From contig CM057158.1 in assembly GCA_029962745.1 (NCBI GenBank), positions 6,706,465 through 6,770,464 on the forward strand: a stretch of DNA of 64,000 nucleotides, read 5' to 3'. This DNA comes from Echinometra lucunter (Eukaryota; Echinodermata; Echinoidea; Camarodonta; Echinometridae). The position numbers and the translations under genes were made by a program. Below the pieces are notes generated by a model that was not told the origin of the DNA, searched no databases, and saw only the letters and a list, made by a program, of their open reading frames with translations. Each line of letters begins with the position of its first letter. The first letter of the stretch is position 1. Shown here piece after piece: positions 11,003 to 21,446 of the stretch.

Positions 11003-13225
11003 AGCAGCGGCGATAGAAGTCTTTTCTTGTGATGGACTGCAGTGATGTTTTACCTAGCTTGGGCTTTTTATCTCATTGTATACTAGTATTCATTCCAATG
11101 TAGATTCATTCTACTACAACTTAATGATTATAAAATCATCTTTTAACGGGAATCATATCCCTGCACTAATAGTTTTTCATCTTCTGCAGTGTTATTTGAC
11201 CTCACATATTGTCACAATTTTGAGAAATTGGTAGTGGTGATTTGAAAAAAAAAAAATTGGCTATAAGATATTAACCACAAATTCTGCTATTTTGGAACAG
11301 TACAAGGGATTATTGAACATTGGAAGGTGAGCCAAACATTTTGAGGGGTTGATTTCATTGTAAGTGGTTGTACTTTTCTATGCTCCTGAGATAACTTCAG
11401 TACTTCAAGTTCTCATACAAGCATCCAGTTAGGCATTTAATTTTCAGCAGAAGTAAATGAAAAGGCCAATCTTTCATTTCACAAAAGAGGTTACAGCATT
11501 CATAAAATGCATTGGTATTATGCATTGCAGCAGTGTAATACAGTCAACTGTCCCTAAGTCGAATTTCTTGGGACTGAAGAAAATGCTTCCACTTAGAGAA
11601 AATTCGACTTATGAGGGGTCAAAAACAATAGAAAATAAAGAAATGGGACCCAGTACAGACCTTCGACTTAGGCGATTATTCGACTTCTGCGACTTCGACT
11701 TATGCAGAGTTGACTGTAGCTTCATTGTTTTTATTTATTTATTTTTTTTTTTTCAAAATATTGTCTTGCTTGCACTCATTTTGGAACCAAGTGATAAATG
11801 CCTGATTTGATTGATGGTATTGAAAGCGTGATTTGAAATGATCTTATCAGTGCCTGAATTGCTATACTTGATAGTGAAATATATTCGTGGGCTCTCATGG
11901 GGAGTGGATCATAATTTGCTGACACCAGACTTTGTGAAAAGCACTGGAAATACATATAAGAGAGCTACATCTCTGGAGCACAGCAAACAAGCTGTCCCAC
12001 CATAGGCATTCTTCGGCCTGCTTTGGACATTGTCGGGCCAGGGAAAGTGAGATAATGACTTTACCATATGAGGCAGTGGGTGGAATATACAGAGCATTAC
12101 ATAAGGTTTGTTGGTCATAAAACTCAATTCCACTCTGGGTGATGGACAACACCTGTTACTGGGTAAGCACGGAATGTTGTCAAATGCCCCATGAAAGTCC
12201 ACGACTGTGTCTAAAGCCCCAGTTCACATTGTTTTCTTCAAGGACAAACATGGGAGCCTGCTGCTGGTTGATTTCTATTTTTTGAAAATTTGATATTAAA
12301 TCAAAACTTGTAAATGATCATATCATGTGTGCTCAAATTTCACTAGGCTTAGAAACCATTGATATGCCATACAGATTTACACATAAAGGTTTTTTTTTTA
12401 ATTTTTCCATTTATGCTGCACTGTTCTTGAAATGCATGTATATTCTCAGGAACATAGAAATGTTACAAGCTTATAAGTTATGGAGAGTTGAAGATGCGAG
12501 ACCGATTCTGCTGGGTTACAGGATATTGTAAATGATTAAATGATAGAAGAATATAGAGAGATATATATTTATTCTTTTGATACTGTGTTCATGTATAGAA
12601 TTTGGATGTTTTGTACATATTTTCAGGTGTGTTCATCTTGTTTTTCACTTGTGTGTTTATTTGTAATAGATGTGACTTGTACATAATTGTTCAAACTGCT
12701 TTTCCTACCCGTTATGATGATTTGTTTCGTATTTTTGTACCAACTAATGTACCACTGATCGCTCTACTTTTCTGTGGTTTGGATTGCTTTGTGGTAGTTT
12801 TAACCATTTACCCAATGTGCATTTGATGTGTTAATTCATGATTCTTTGTTGGAAACCTTTTGGTTGCTGTGGTGCTATGAACAACCATCTTACTTGTGTG
12901 AGAGACATGTAGATCAAGGATGTTTGTTTTCATGTTATTGCATCTAATCACACTGCTTTAGCACAGTCCAATATTTTGTTTTCCTCTTCCGTCTCTGAAG
13001 TTATGCATTTTAATTGTATTATGAAATTGATGCATGAGTTTCAAAAGGATTTTAAGAGGGAATGTTTTATATATACATTGCTGGATACTGGCAGTTGTTC
13101 CTGCAGATGTTGTGCTAGTACGTTTACACATGTAGAACACTGTTCTAGAAGTGACTTACATGTATAGCATAATTCTTTAGGCTGCATTTTGAGATATGGA
13201 ATAAATATTCAATACACTGTGTGTC
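11003..13225 (+). other. MAF1: Probable MAF1 3' UTR with polyadenylation signal
   Basis: After the MAF1 stop (11000-11002) there is no further exon. The best downstream polyadenylation hexamer I see is AATAAA at 13200-13205, followed by a GT-rich stretch (TGTGTGTCATTGT). That would give a ~2.2-kb 3' UTR containing one small transposon (11541-11716). Earlier cleavage cannot be excluded. Confidence 0.45.
11541..11716. mobile_element. TA-flanked MITE, pogo/Tc1-like termini
   Basis: The ends CAGTCAACTGTCCCTAAGTC and ATGCAGAGTTGACTG are inverted copies, flanked by TA on both sides. TTCGACTTA-type motifs repeat inside. Such CAGT(C/T)AACT termini with TA targets suggest the Tc1/mariner/pogo group; the family is inferred. 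Confidence 0.72.
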
Positions 13226-13311
13226 ATTGTCACCAAGTTGAAAATAATGCCCATCCAGTAGTACATTTCTTTGATAAATTTGGATAGTCATTCATGATAT
13301 GAATTCCAATA

Positions 13312-13557
13312 TACTGTAAATGCAGATATATTCGTGGTATATTGATTTTCACGGATTTCATGCTATTTTTGGCAAGCGCGAATTATAGAACTTGCAAAAA
13401 TATCAGCACGATTTTATACGCACTGAAATAGCAAATCAAATCTTGCACTTTTGCGAGTGAGTAATTGTGCATCACCAATAGAACCTGTGAATATGTATGT
13501 TCTTGGGTCTCTCGCCGCTAAAATTTGATCACGCGAAAATAACGGCATTTGCAGTAT
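13312..13557. mobile_element. TA-flanked MITE (ACTGTAAATGC termini)
   Basis: CTGTAAATGCAGATATATTC on the left is mirrored by ATAACGGCATTTGCAG on the right, flanked by TA. The interior has subterminal repeats around TTCGTGG/CGCGAA. It is about 246 bp, just downstream of the proposed MAF1 poly(A) site. Confidence 0.65.
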
Positions 13558-13775
13558 ATTGATGGATTAGACATTTTTAGTGTAGTTCTTAAGGAAATAC
13601 TCTTTTCTACAAAGCCCAAGCTGCATCCTTTTCTTACTCAGTATCATACCTTGATGGAGGTTATTCGGTCAGAATGTGAAAAAATACTGTGTTTGACCTT
13701 CCACTGATGTGATTTATGTTGATACTTATACAGTTGTAGAGATATGTATCTAAACTTACAGAGAGAGCGTCAAGC

Positions 13776-14122
13776 TAAAGGCTTGTTCACATTATGAAGC
13801 GGCAAACCCCTGGGTAAACCCCCGTGGATTTTTTTTTTGCACATAAGTGAATGGTACTACTAGTATATGAACAAGAAAAAGAACTGCCTTGGCAAAAAGC
13901 ATTTTATTGCCTCCTGGCAGCAAAAAAGGTGTTGACCAATCAAAGTCTTATAAAGTTAGTTGCAAAGTATGATGCGACAACTTTTGGCAAATCTCGCTTT
14001 TATTTGAGCGTGAACTATTAATGACATGTTAATGCACATCTCATCATAATTGGCGCTGTAAAAATAAACCAAAAAAAAAAAAAGCCACAAATGTTTACCG
14101 CCTCATACCGAATGAGCCTTAA
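13776..14122. mobile_element. MITE-like element with AAGGCTTGTTCACATT termini
   Basis: The left end TAAAGGCTTGTTCACATTAT ends with GAAGCGGCAAAC. It is mirrored by GTTTACCGCCTCATACCGAA and GAGCCTTAA on the right. About 345 bp, non-coding. Confidence 0.58.
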
Positions 14123-14805
14123 TGCATTCTTATACATGTAAGGCTTTTGGAGCACTATGTTTAAGTCAGTTATTTGAAGTGAAATACTGTGGATCATCAG
14201 TTATGAGTTTTATATGCAACTTGCTCTGAACTCTTGCCAAATATATAGCTTTACTTGTGATATAGTGATTAAACATCTTCCTGAAGTACATCATTTTCAT
14301 TTTGTCAAACGAGCAAATTTTACCCAATTTCGTAGCAAAGTTTCATTTTGAAAAGTTACTGCATAAAAATGGTAGAATAAAACCTATTCTTTTCAAGTTT
14401 ACGATGTTTTGAAAAATTAAGTAAATTTGTTGTTTAATTGCAATTATACATGTATCACTTTTTAATATGGAGATGTAGATATTCACTTATGTTTGGAGTA
14501 CATGTATTTGTAACAATTATGTAAAGAGGACTGTTCAATACATTTCACTGTTTTTAATGTAGTTGATGTGATAACCATAGGGAAGAAATGGAAAGAAAAT
14601 TTTATGCAAACCAGTTGTCTCTCCTTGGTTTTCCTATTTTCATGAGTTTTCATAATAAATACACTTTTGTGACCAGAGGAGAGACAGAAGAGAAAGAAAG
14701 AGAGGAAAGAGAGAGGAGTTATAGATAAGAAAGAGAAATATAGGAGATTGAGAGTGGAGACATGAGGGAAAAAAGTAAAAGACAAAGCAAATGATGAGAG
14801 TTGCT
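14123..14805. other. Intergenic DNA with a purine-rich block
   Basis: No gene seen. 14680-14775 is a degenerate GA-rich tract, which produces the long hydrophobic open frames on the - strand. Confidence 0.5.
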
Positions 14806-14809
14806 TTAA

Positions 14810-15285
14810 AGTGATTACACAATGGTAATTTTTTTTTTTTTTTTGGATATATGATCAAGAATAGAATTCTAAGAAGAATAACATTAAAAATTTGATGATT
14901 TTCAATCGAAATCAATGCATTTTGGCTAATTTTCTCATAAAAAGTCAAGAGTTGACCAAAAAATTTGAGTATGAGGTATGACATCAAAGTGGGTACCCAG
15001 CTTTGTGCATTGCAGTTGTGCAGCGCGCTAGACTGTACAATTTGTATTATACCTTGCACGCATTTTGCTAGAATTGTGCGACAAGGTACCCACTTTGACG
15101 TCAAAGTGGGTACCCAGTTGAAACTGGGTCACAGCTGAAGGGTCAAAAATATCCTGAAATCTTACCACATTTGGGGGTTTCCTTGGCAACATGACTTTTA
15201 AAAAAAATTGAGGCAGATGATTTTCTGCTCATAAAATCATGCTCTTTTAAATGAACTTACATTGCTTCAGCATTGGGTACCCCCT
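14810..15285 (-). mobile_element. TTAA-flanked non-autonomous element, copy 1 (piggyBac-like target)
   Basis: The same ~480-bp unit occurs in opposite orientation at 53398-53880. Both copies are bounded by TTAA (here 14806-14809 and 15286-15289), the target of piggyBac-type transposases. Ends read AGGGGGTACCC and AGTGATTACAC. It contains a perfect 30-bp palindrome at 15085-15114 centred on TGACGTCA. It is non-coding, and copy 2 differs by scattered substitutions. Confidence 0.75.
15085..15114. repeat. Perfect 30-bp palindrome with central CRE
   Basis: GGTACCCACTTTGAC joins its exact reverse complement at the centre TTTGACGTCAAA. It is self-complementary over its full length, lies inside the TTAA-flanked element and is capable of forming a cruciform. 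Confidence 0.9.
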
Positions 15286-15734
15286 TTAAGCAAATGAAAG
15301 AGGTGCTAAAAGACTACAACCATAAAGTGGATAAATAGATTAACCCAAGGAGAAAATGACTACTGGTAAAAGTGCAAGTGCTTCCTTTTGCACATCTTTT
15401 AATACAATTCACCAACATAACAGTGAATGGGGCAATAAACATAAATGCATCACTTCTGCTTTTTTCTCAATTACATGTACATGTTTAATGGCACAAGTAA
15501 AAGGCTGATAATACATGTACATTACCAATAACAAATACAAGATCTTATATCAAAGGTACACCTTCTAGCTGCCCTAGTATCGACATGCATGAGCTTTAAT
15601 ACTAGCATGTAAGGTTTAACGGCAACCATTGAGCCCAACGCTCAAAATAACTTGGGTTACAGTCTATGGAAAATGCATGCTATACTGAAATCCAATCATG
15701 CTCAATGGGTTGGGTGAAAGTCTTGTTATAGTTC

Positions 15735-15845
15735 TGGGCCCATATTCATGAAACCTTCATAGGCCTAGTTGTCACCTAACTGTGTACTGTGACCTATGTA
15801 ATTAGCTGACAACTAGCTTAGTAAGATTTCATGAATATGGGCCCA
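15735..15845. mobile_element. Short MITE with TGGGCCCATATTCATGAAA ends
   Basis: TGGGCCCATATTCATGAAAC is mirrored by TTTCATGAATATGGGCCCA, with an inverted TAGTTGTCA/TGACAACTA inside. 111 bp. Confidence 0.78.
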
Positions 15846-15847
15846 CT

Positions 15848-15991
15848 GCCCTGTTTCATAAACCTTGTTATCAATAACAAGTTGCAACAACTGTTATAAG
15901 CTACTGAAATCCTTGCATCTGATTGGCTGAGAGCAAATTTGTCATAAAAATGTGGCAGTTGTAACTGATAACAAGTTTTATGAAACAGGGC
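15848..15991. mobile_element. Short MITE with GCCCTGTTTCATAAA ends, abutting the previous one
   Basis: GCCCTGTTTCATAAACCTTG and TTATCAATAACAAGTTGCAAC are mirrored by GTTGTAACTGATAACAAGTT and TTATGAAACAGGGC. 144 bp, starting 2 bp after the neighbouring element. Confidence 0.78.
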
Positions 15992-17147
15992 CCTGGTCAT
16001 ATGTTATCACTAACAAGCCCTTACATCTTCTCACAGAGTACCGGTAAACAGAATCAGTTCATGCTGTGATTTTTTCTAGTCTACCGGGTATATCTTGCTG
16101 ATAATGCATGGTACTAGGTGTTCAAAACAACACTTTTTGATATATAATAACCCAAGTAGATGTAGAAGTAATTACAAGAGAAATTAAGCTGCTTTTTAAA
16201 ATTTGAATTGGATATTGGTATGAAGTAAGGTTAATATTACCTCTCAAAATAATCTTTTCAGTAAATATCGAAATTCATGTACTAAAATTGAATAAGTTTG
16301 AGCTTTTTACCAAAACAAGCCCATCAAATCTGTAGGAACAAATAGCGAGTAGTGACTGTGAGCTCTGTAAAATGTTCTGGAATATCACCTCTGATGTTTT
16401 TTATTGCCATTTTCAGAATCATTTACAGACACAGGTTTGAAGGCCTTGACTACTCAAAAACTAAAGACCCATTTCAGATTTCAATACATTAATTCGAAAA
16501 GAATATACTGAAGGTAATGATAAGCAAACTTTTTTGCTAAGTAACCCGAGTTATTCTTTGTCATAAGTGTCATGTATCTATAAAGCTGTAATAAAAGGTT
16601 CACAGAAGCAACAAGGGTATAACTGATTTGGCAATCTTAAAAATCTGTATGGCTGTTTCTACAGTTATTAGTAATTCATGGTCCAGATACCAGAAAGTGC
16701 GAAGTATGCATTTCCAGTCAAGGAACGACGGTCTTAATTACAGGTTTATTCAATCACATGTACCTTCTATTGGCCCACTCAGCCATTCCTTTATATTACA
16801 CTGGTAGAAAATTCAGCACAGTATACTGCAATTAAGGGCAGATACCAGAACATTTATATCTGAATGCTAATTCATCTATGTCATCATCATCTTTTTTGCT
16901 AGCCTCGCCCCATCCCTCAGATAAATACGGACACACTTATAATTCGAAATCGAAGCACTCACACTCTAATTGCAAACATGTAATAAGTTATTTTGATGCC
17001 AATGACGTTAGTACCTTGCGAAACATCTGAAGTTCTGGACTCCATTGTATACCTTACAATGTTCAAGACATTAGCAAAAAACAGAAAAACTACACAAATA
17101 TATCACATTCCAGCTTTTAAAACTGTCCAAAAGTTCTTCATCCTTCA
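15992..17147. other. Convergent MAF1-PFDN4 intergenic space and PFDN4 3' UTR
   Basis: No coding exon seen. On the - strand the first convincing polyadenylation hexamer after the PFDN4 stop is AATAAA (TTTATT at 16745-16750), implying a ~400-nt 3' UTR. A motif near 15640-15680 (TAACTTGGG...TCTATGGAAAATG) recurs inverted near 5925-5960, so it is dispersed repeat material. Confidence 0.45.
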
Positions 17148-20100
17148 TCAATCATCATCCATTTCTAAATTGATGTTCTTTCCGAACTTGGCATAGAGCT
17201 GTGCCTTAAGGTCTCCGAGTTCTTCCTTGATCGCATCACCCTGAGCTTCCAGCTCTGCTATCTCCTCCTCCATTCTCGTCTTGGCGTTCTCTACCGACTG
17301 CTGGGCATCCTCGAGATTCTGGTTGAAGAACACCTCCCCTATCTGATATGTAATGGGGAGAGTCAAGGTGAAACTGAGGATATGATGATGGTGTATTCCT
17401 TTATTTTTCTTCCCCCCTTTCTTTTTTGTTTCAAAATATGAGAAAACCTGTTCATAAAGACCCCTCAACGAGGAAATAACGTGAGTTATTTATCAGCAAG
17501 TGATCTTCATGTGCAGGTAACAAAAAAGAAGCAGAAAATATGGTGAACATTAGCAGATTGTCTTTCTATAAAGACGGTCAAAAAGCTTAAGTTCATTGTA
17601 TATTGATATAACTGCATGAAAATTATTGATTTACAGATAACTGATAAGTATGACTTGAAAATTTTTTTTGGCAGACCCCCCCCCCCCCCAAAAAAAAGTG
17701 GAAACATATCACACAGTTTTAACATGATATGGACTGTCCACTTTCATGAAGCAATACTGCCTGCTTTTTACAAAATAATTTTTTCTTCCCTCTAAATTTG
17801 GTACAAAGATGAGGCATACAATGTAAGGTCAAAAAGGCACTAGATCACTAAGAAAATGAGTGGAAATTGTACATGCAAATTGGTGAAGTAATGTGTAAAG
17901 TAGATGATCATCACTTTTCATGACTTGGATAGATAAATTAACAATTGCTGAACTCATCTTGTCTTGTCTTGTCTTGGGTTAAGTCGGCATATGCAGACTT
18001 GCTGTACTCCGCCAACTTTATTGATGTGTGAGACCACCAAGTAAGCAGGTCACTTGCTGGGTTTTTGAGAGAGTTTGGATTTAAAAGAGTCCAATGAGGT
18101 TATCAATGTTGTGTCGATGTTTAACTCATTCCAATCCTTCGTAGTTCGAGGAAAGAAGCTGTATTTATGAGCATCCCTTTTGATTAGCAGACGCTGGAAC
18201 TTGATACTATTTCCTCTGGTCTGCCGGGTGGTTTGCTGGATGAAGTTTTTGGGGTTGATGGCAACAAGACCTTTGATTATTTGGAACATTAGGCTCAGTC
18301 TACTGTATTTCCGTCTGTCTTCCAATGAGTCCCATTCTAAGGCCCGTAACATGGTAGTGACACTACTGGTTCGTCTGTAGTTCCCCGTACAGAAACGAGC
18401 TGCCTTTCTCTGGATGGCTTCTATCTTCTGGGTATCCTTCTTGTAATGGGGATCCCATGCAGGGGAGGCGTATTCCAGGATTGGTCTCACCAACGTTTGG
18501 TAGGAAAGTTGTTTTATTTCCTTGGGAGCAGACCAAAAGTTCCTTCTCAGGAAACCGAGTACTCTGGAAGCTTTGGAGCAGACTTTGTTGATCTGGGCGT
18601 CCCAGCGCATCCTGTTATCCACTTCAACACCAAGGTAAGAGCATGTAGACACTTCTTGTAGTTTTTGGCCACAGAAGGTGTAATCTCTTTCTGTAGGAAT
18701 CTGTACTGCCTTGGATGGTATTTTCATGATGACACATTTGGCTGGATTGAAGGACATGGCCCATTTATTCTGCCACTCCTCTAGTTTTGATAGATCGTCT
18801 TTGAGGCTTGATATTTATGAATTCAGCAATATTCTTAAACATAATTTTTTTTTTTTTATATAACTAAAAGGTATTGAAAGGATATGGTATGCTGGCATCG
18901 TCATCTCCCAAGGTTAATTCATCACTTGCATCCTCCAGGTTTTGAAGATCTTTCTACAATGATTATTGTAGGAGAAAATAAAAAACTTCAAAAGTTTTAT
19001 TCAACATGAAATTACATACTGAGACAGTGTTTTCCATTCGTAAGAGAATGTGTAAGAAACTTCAAATATTTTTAATGGCAGAGATGAATGTAAAAGGCAA
19101 CAGAAGTAATACCTTCTTTTCCAAAACATTTTTAACATCCCAGACTTGCTTGGTATAATTTAGTTCAAGTCTTCTAAATAATGGAAAGCCCACCCCCCCC
19201 CCCCCTCCTCCCCTTGCCCTCCCTGATGCTTGCTACTTTGCGGTCACTTTTATGATGTACAGTGCATTGAAACATATTGTAATTCCACTTTCTTTAAAAG
19301 AAATCTCATTGCCCTTTAATTTGTTTCCTTACAAAACTTTACTAGTATAATAACAGATTACTGTATGCATCTAATTTTCTTAAACTGGGGAATGAAGATT
19401 GAAATTAATTTCAACCTCACATCACTCTGAATTACCTTCTTGTTTGCAATTTCATCCTGAATTTCTCCAAGCTTATTGCTTTTCCTTGCAAACTTGTTGA
19501 TCTTCTGTTGGTCTTCAAATGTGACATTTACATCATCATCCTGCAAATAAGTCACATACAATAAAATAAATAAGTAAGTGTAAAGGAATCAAAGCAAAAT
19601 TAAGTTTGTCTAATATTCAGTTATCTTGCTCAACTTTGGACAGCACTCTTCCAAAAGAATCAGGTTAACATCAAAGTGGCATCTTCTGTTGCAGAATTTG
19701 TTTTTGATGCCATTTTGCTCTAAGCCTTCATACATGTTTGAGTTGCATCTTTATTCTTTTTGGATAGAACTGATTGGTCCCTAGGCTTGTCCAGTATTAA
19801 ACCTAACAATATTTTGCACCTATACATGCAAGCTTAAATCTGTTTACTTGTCCTCTTATAAGTATCAAATAACTTCCCTTTTCTAAAAATTTACCACCAG
19901 TTCAGTTCATTTCTTGTCTACAATACATTTCCTTATGTCCATATAAACACTATACAGGTGCACATTTATTTTCAAATGAGAGGAAGAGCATGAAGAAAAG
20001 GAGAATAATGATGTTGTTAATGATGACGATGATAAGGAGGGGAAAGATGCGAAGCAGAAGTATTACAGTACTTCTTTTCTTAGGAAAAGAAGAAGAGGGA

Positions 20101-21446
20101 GAGGGGATGATCAAAGAAAGGAGAAGAGAAGAAAAGTAGAGGAACAGGAAAAGAGAGGATGTAGAGGGAAGAGAAGAGGAGAAGAAGAAGAAGAAGAAGA
20201 AGAAGAAGAAGAAGAAGAAGAAGAAGAAGAAGAAGAAGAAGAAGAAGAAGAAGAAGAAGAAGAAGAAGAAGAAGAAGAAGAAGAAGAAGAAGAAGAAGAA
20301 GAAAAATAAGGAGAAGTAAGGAGAAATAATGAGAAAAACTTAAAAGGAAGTACAACCTGATAATCATCTTTTAAAAATGTTAATCTTGTTTACTGTTGGC
20401 ACTAGGTCACTAGGAAATATCATTTCCGACCATGTTCAGATCTATCAATCTATATTTTGTTTTTCAATTTCATGGGATACAAAAGGAAGTCTTAACTTTT
20501 ACATAGTTCTTTGATTCTAAATTTCACTGAAAGAAAAACAGAGCCCCATCCCCCTCCCTCAAAATCAAATTAAAAAAAAACAAAAAACAAAAAACAACCT
20601 CCACTTCAGTTCAAAATTCAAATTATCCCATTAAAAAATCCCAAATAATATGATGGGGGACCCCTTGTCTGCGCACCTAATATTTCACTTGAAATTGACA
20701 AACTTTCCTTTTCGTATTCCTGTAATGGCTGACCTCATTTTAATCCTCATATCCTAGGGAGCAACTGTGCTGAAAATCTCATCAAAATCCGAACAAGAAC
20801 AATGTGATTTTTACAAGAAAAGGCGATGGTGTAAATTGGATGCTAAAAAGAGGAAGGTGCCCTTGTCTGCGCACTCATTCACTTTACATGCAGTTCAGGA
20901 TTTTTTGTATGAAAGTGGCATTTTCAAGGCATGCGAGTAAAAAATACATGAAATAGACGCCTTTCGCCCATTTTCCCTCAATTTTTCAGTGATACATGTG
21001 ATACATATCACTAAAATTAATTTAAAGATGATTGTGTCCGTTGTATCTTTTGTGATGTTGTTAGAATCGCGCAGTTACGCATATGCGCAGGCTTGGGCAG
21101 TGCGCAGACAAGGGGCATTAGACCATACAACACTTTCTCTCATGTCAAACGTAGATACTTTAAGCGTTGCTGCCTCTCTCTCAAAAAAATGTTTATGTTA
21201 TTGTTGGCCTGCCCTGGCCGTTGTTCGTTGACGTTGTTTAGCTGAGTGACAGTGACACAGTCACTGACAAAATTGTTAATAATATGGGACCGTGGTGAAT
21301 TGTCTTATTACTTAAATTTAGATGGCAGTGACGTCCAATTGAATTCTGAAGCTGTCAAATTAAACTAATCATTATGAAATTTGGCTACAGGTGCCAGTGA
21401 CCGTACTTACACCACCTGGTGCTTTCTTCATCGACAAAGCCATCAT
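17148..21446 (-). CDS. PFDN4: Prefoldin subunit 4 (4 exons, 136 aa) with a U12-type AT-AC intron
   Basis: A beta-class subunit of hexameric prefoldin, the cytosolic jellyfish chaperone that hands unfolded actin and tubulin to CCT. Exons in transcription order: 21446-21411, 19540-19436, 18953-18886 and 17349-17148; 411 nt including stop (human 134 aa). The N-terminus MALSMKKAPGG leads into DDDVNVTFEDQQKINKFAR. A coiled-coil helix (KLGEIQDEIANKK|KDLQNLEDA) follows, then an acidic loop LGDDDASIPYQIGEVFF (beta hairpin). The second coiled coil (ENAKTRMEEEIAELEAQ) ends in LKAQLYAKFGKNINLE, the family's diagnostic C-terminus. Introns 1 and 2 are GT-AG. Intron 3 joins in frame only if it begins ATATCCTTT and ends TTAC; this restores the conserved IPYQIG. 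Two in-frame ATGs (21446, 21443) are equally possible starts. Confidence 0.94.
17677..17697. repeat. Poly-C then poly-A homopolymer
   Basis: About 12 C followed by A, inside the PFDN4 U12-type intron. Confidence 0.8.
17955..18815 (-). mobile_element. 5'-truncated non-LTR retrotransposon (RT C-terminus), CR1/L2/jockey-like
   Basis: On the - strand a 235-codon open frame (18757-18050) plus about 20 codons upstream encodes the end of a reverse transcriptase. It contains MSFNPAKC, CSYLGVEVDNRMRWDAQI, LVRPILEYASPAWDPHY, IQRKAARFC and a terminal FFPRTTKDWNEL block. These are typical of the thumb and C-terminal region of non-LTR elements. The 3' end carries ACAAG pentamer repeats (17955-17978), as in CR1/L2-type tails. 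The frame is open with no stops, suggesting recent insertion. It lies wholly inside PFDN4 intron 3, in the same orientation as the gene. Confidence 0.85.
19191..19206. repeat. Poly-C tract
   Basis: A run of about 14 C with one A, in PFDN4 intron 2. Confidence 0.75.
20178..20303. repeat. GAA/AAG microsatellite
   Basis: About 40 uninterrupted AAG triplets in PFDN4 intron 1. The poly-leucine open frame on the - strand is an artefact of this run. Confidence 0.95.
20661..21115. mobile_element. DNA transposon remnant with CCCCTTGTCTGCGCAC inverted ends
   Basis: CCCCTTGTCTGCGCAC at 20661-20676 is exactly mirrored at 21100-21115. A third copy in the left orientation lies at about 20860 (CCCTTGTCTGCGCAC), suggesting a partial dimer or nested insertion. 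Non-coding, in PFDN4 intron 1. Confidence 0.68.

Larger units (their letters stand above)
17350..18885 (-). other. PFDN4: Minor-class (U12-dependent) AT-AC intron of PFDN4
   Basis: On the - strand the intron starts ATATCCTTT (18885-18877), a perfect U12 5' splice site. It ends CATTAC (17355-17350). ACCTTGACTC sits just before the acceptor, a close match to the U12 branch consensus TTCCTTRAY at the usual short distance. No GT-AG alternative restores the conserved IPYQIG reading. The intron also carries a reverse-transcriptase remnant. Confidence 0.88.

Noticed and set aside
11909..12202. Overlapping 97- and 85-codon frames on the - strand
   Set aside because: They lie in the MAF1 3' UTR, have no domain, and the two frames are mutually exclusive.
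14640..15104. 154-codon frame on the - strand
   Set aside because: It runs through the TTAA-flanked element and a purine-rich tract, with no protein similarity I can recognise.
19100..19135. Exon-like block in PFDN4 intron 2 (- strand, ending GAAAAGAAG|GTATT)
   Set aside because: Exons 2 and 3 already join to an uninterrupted family match (ANKK-KDLQNLEDA), leaving no room for it.
20080..20367. Poly-leucine open frame
   Set aside because: Translation of the GAA microsatellite.
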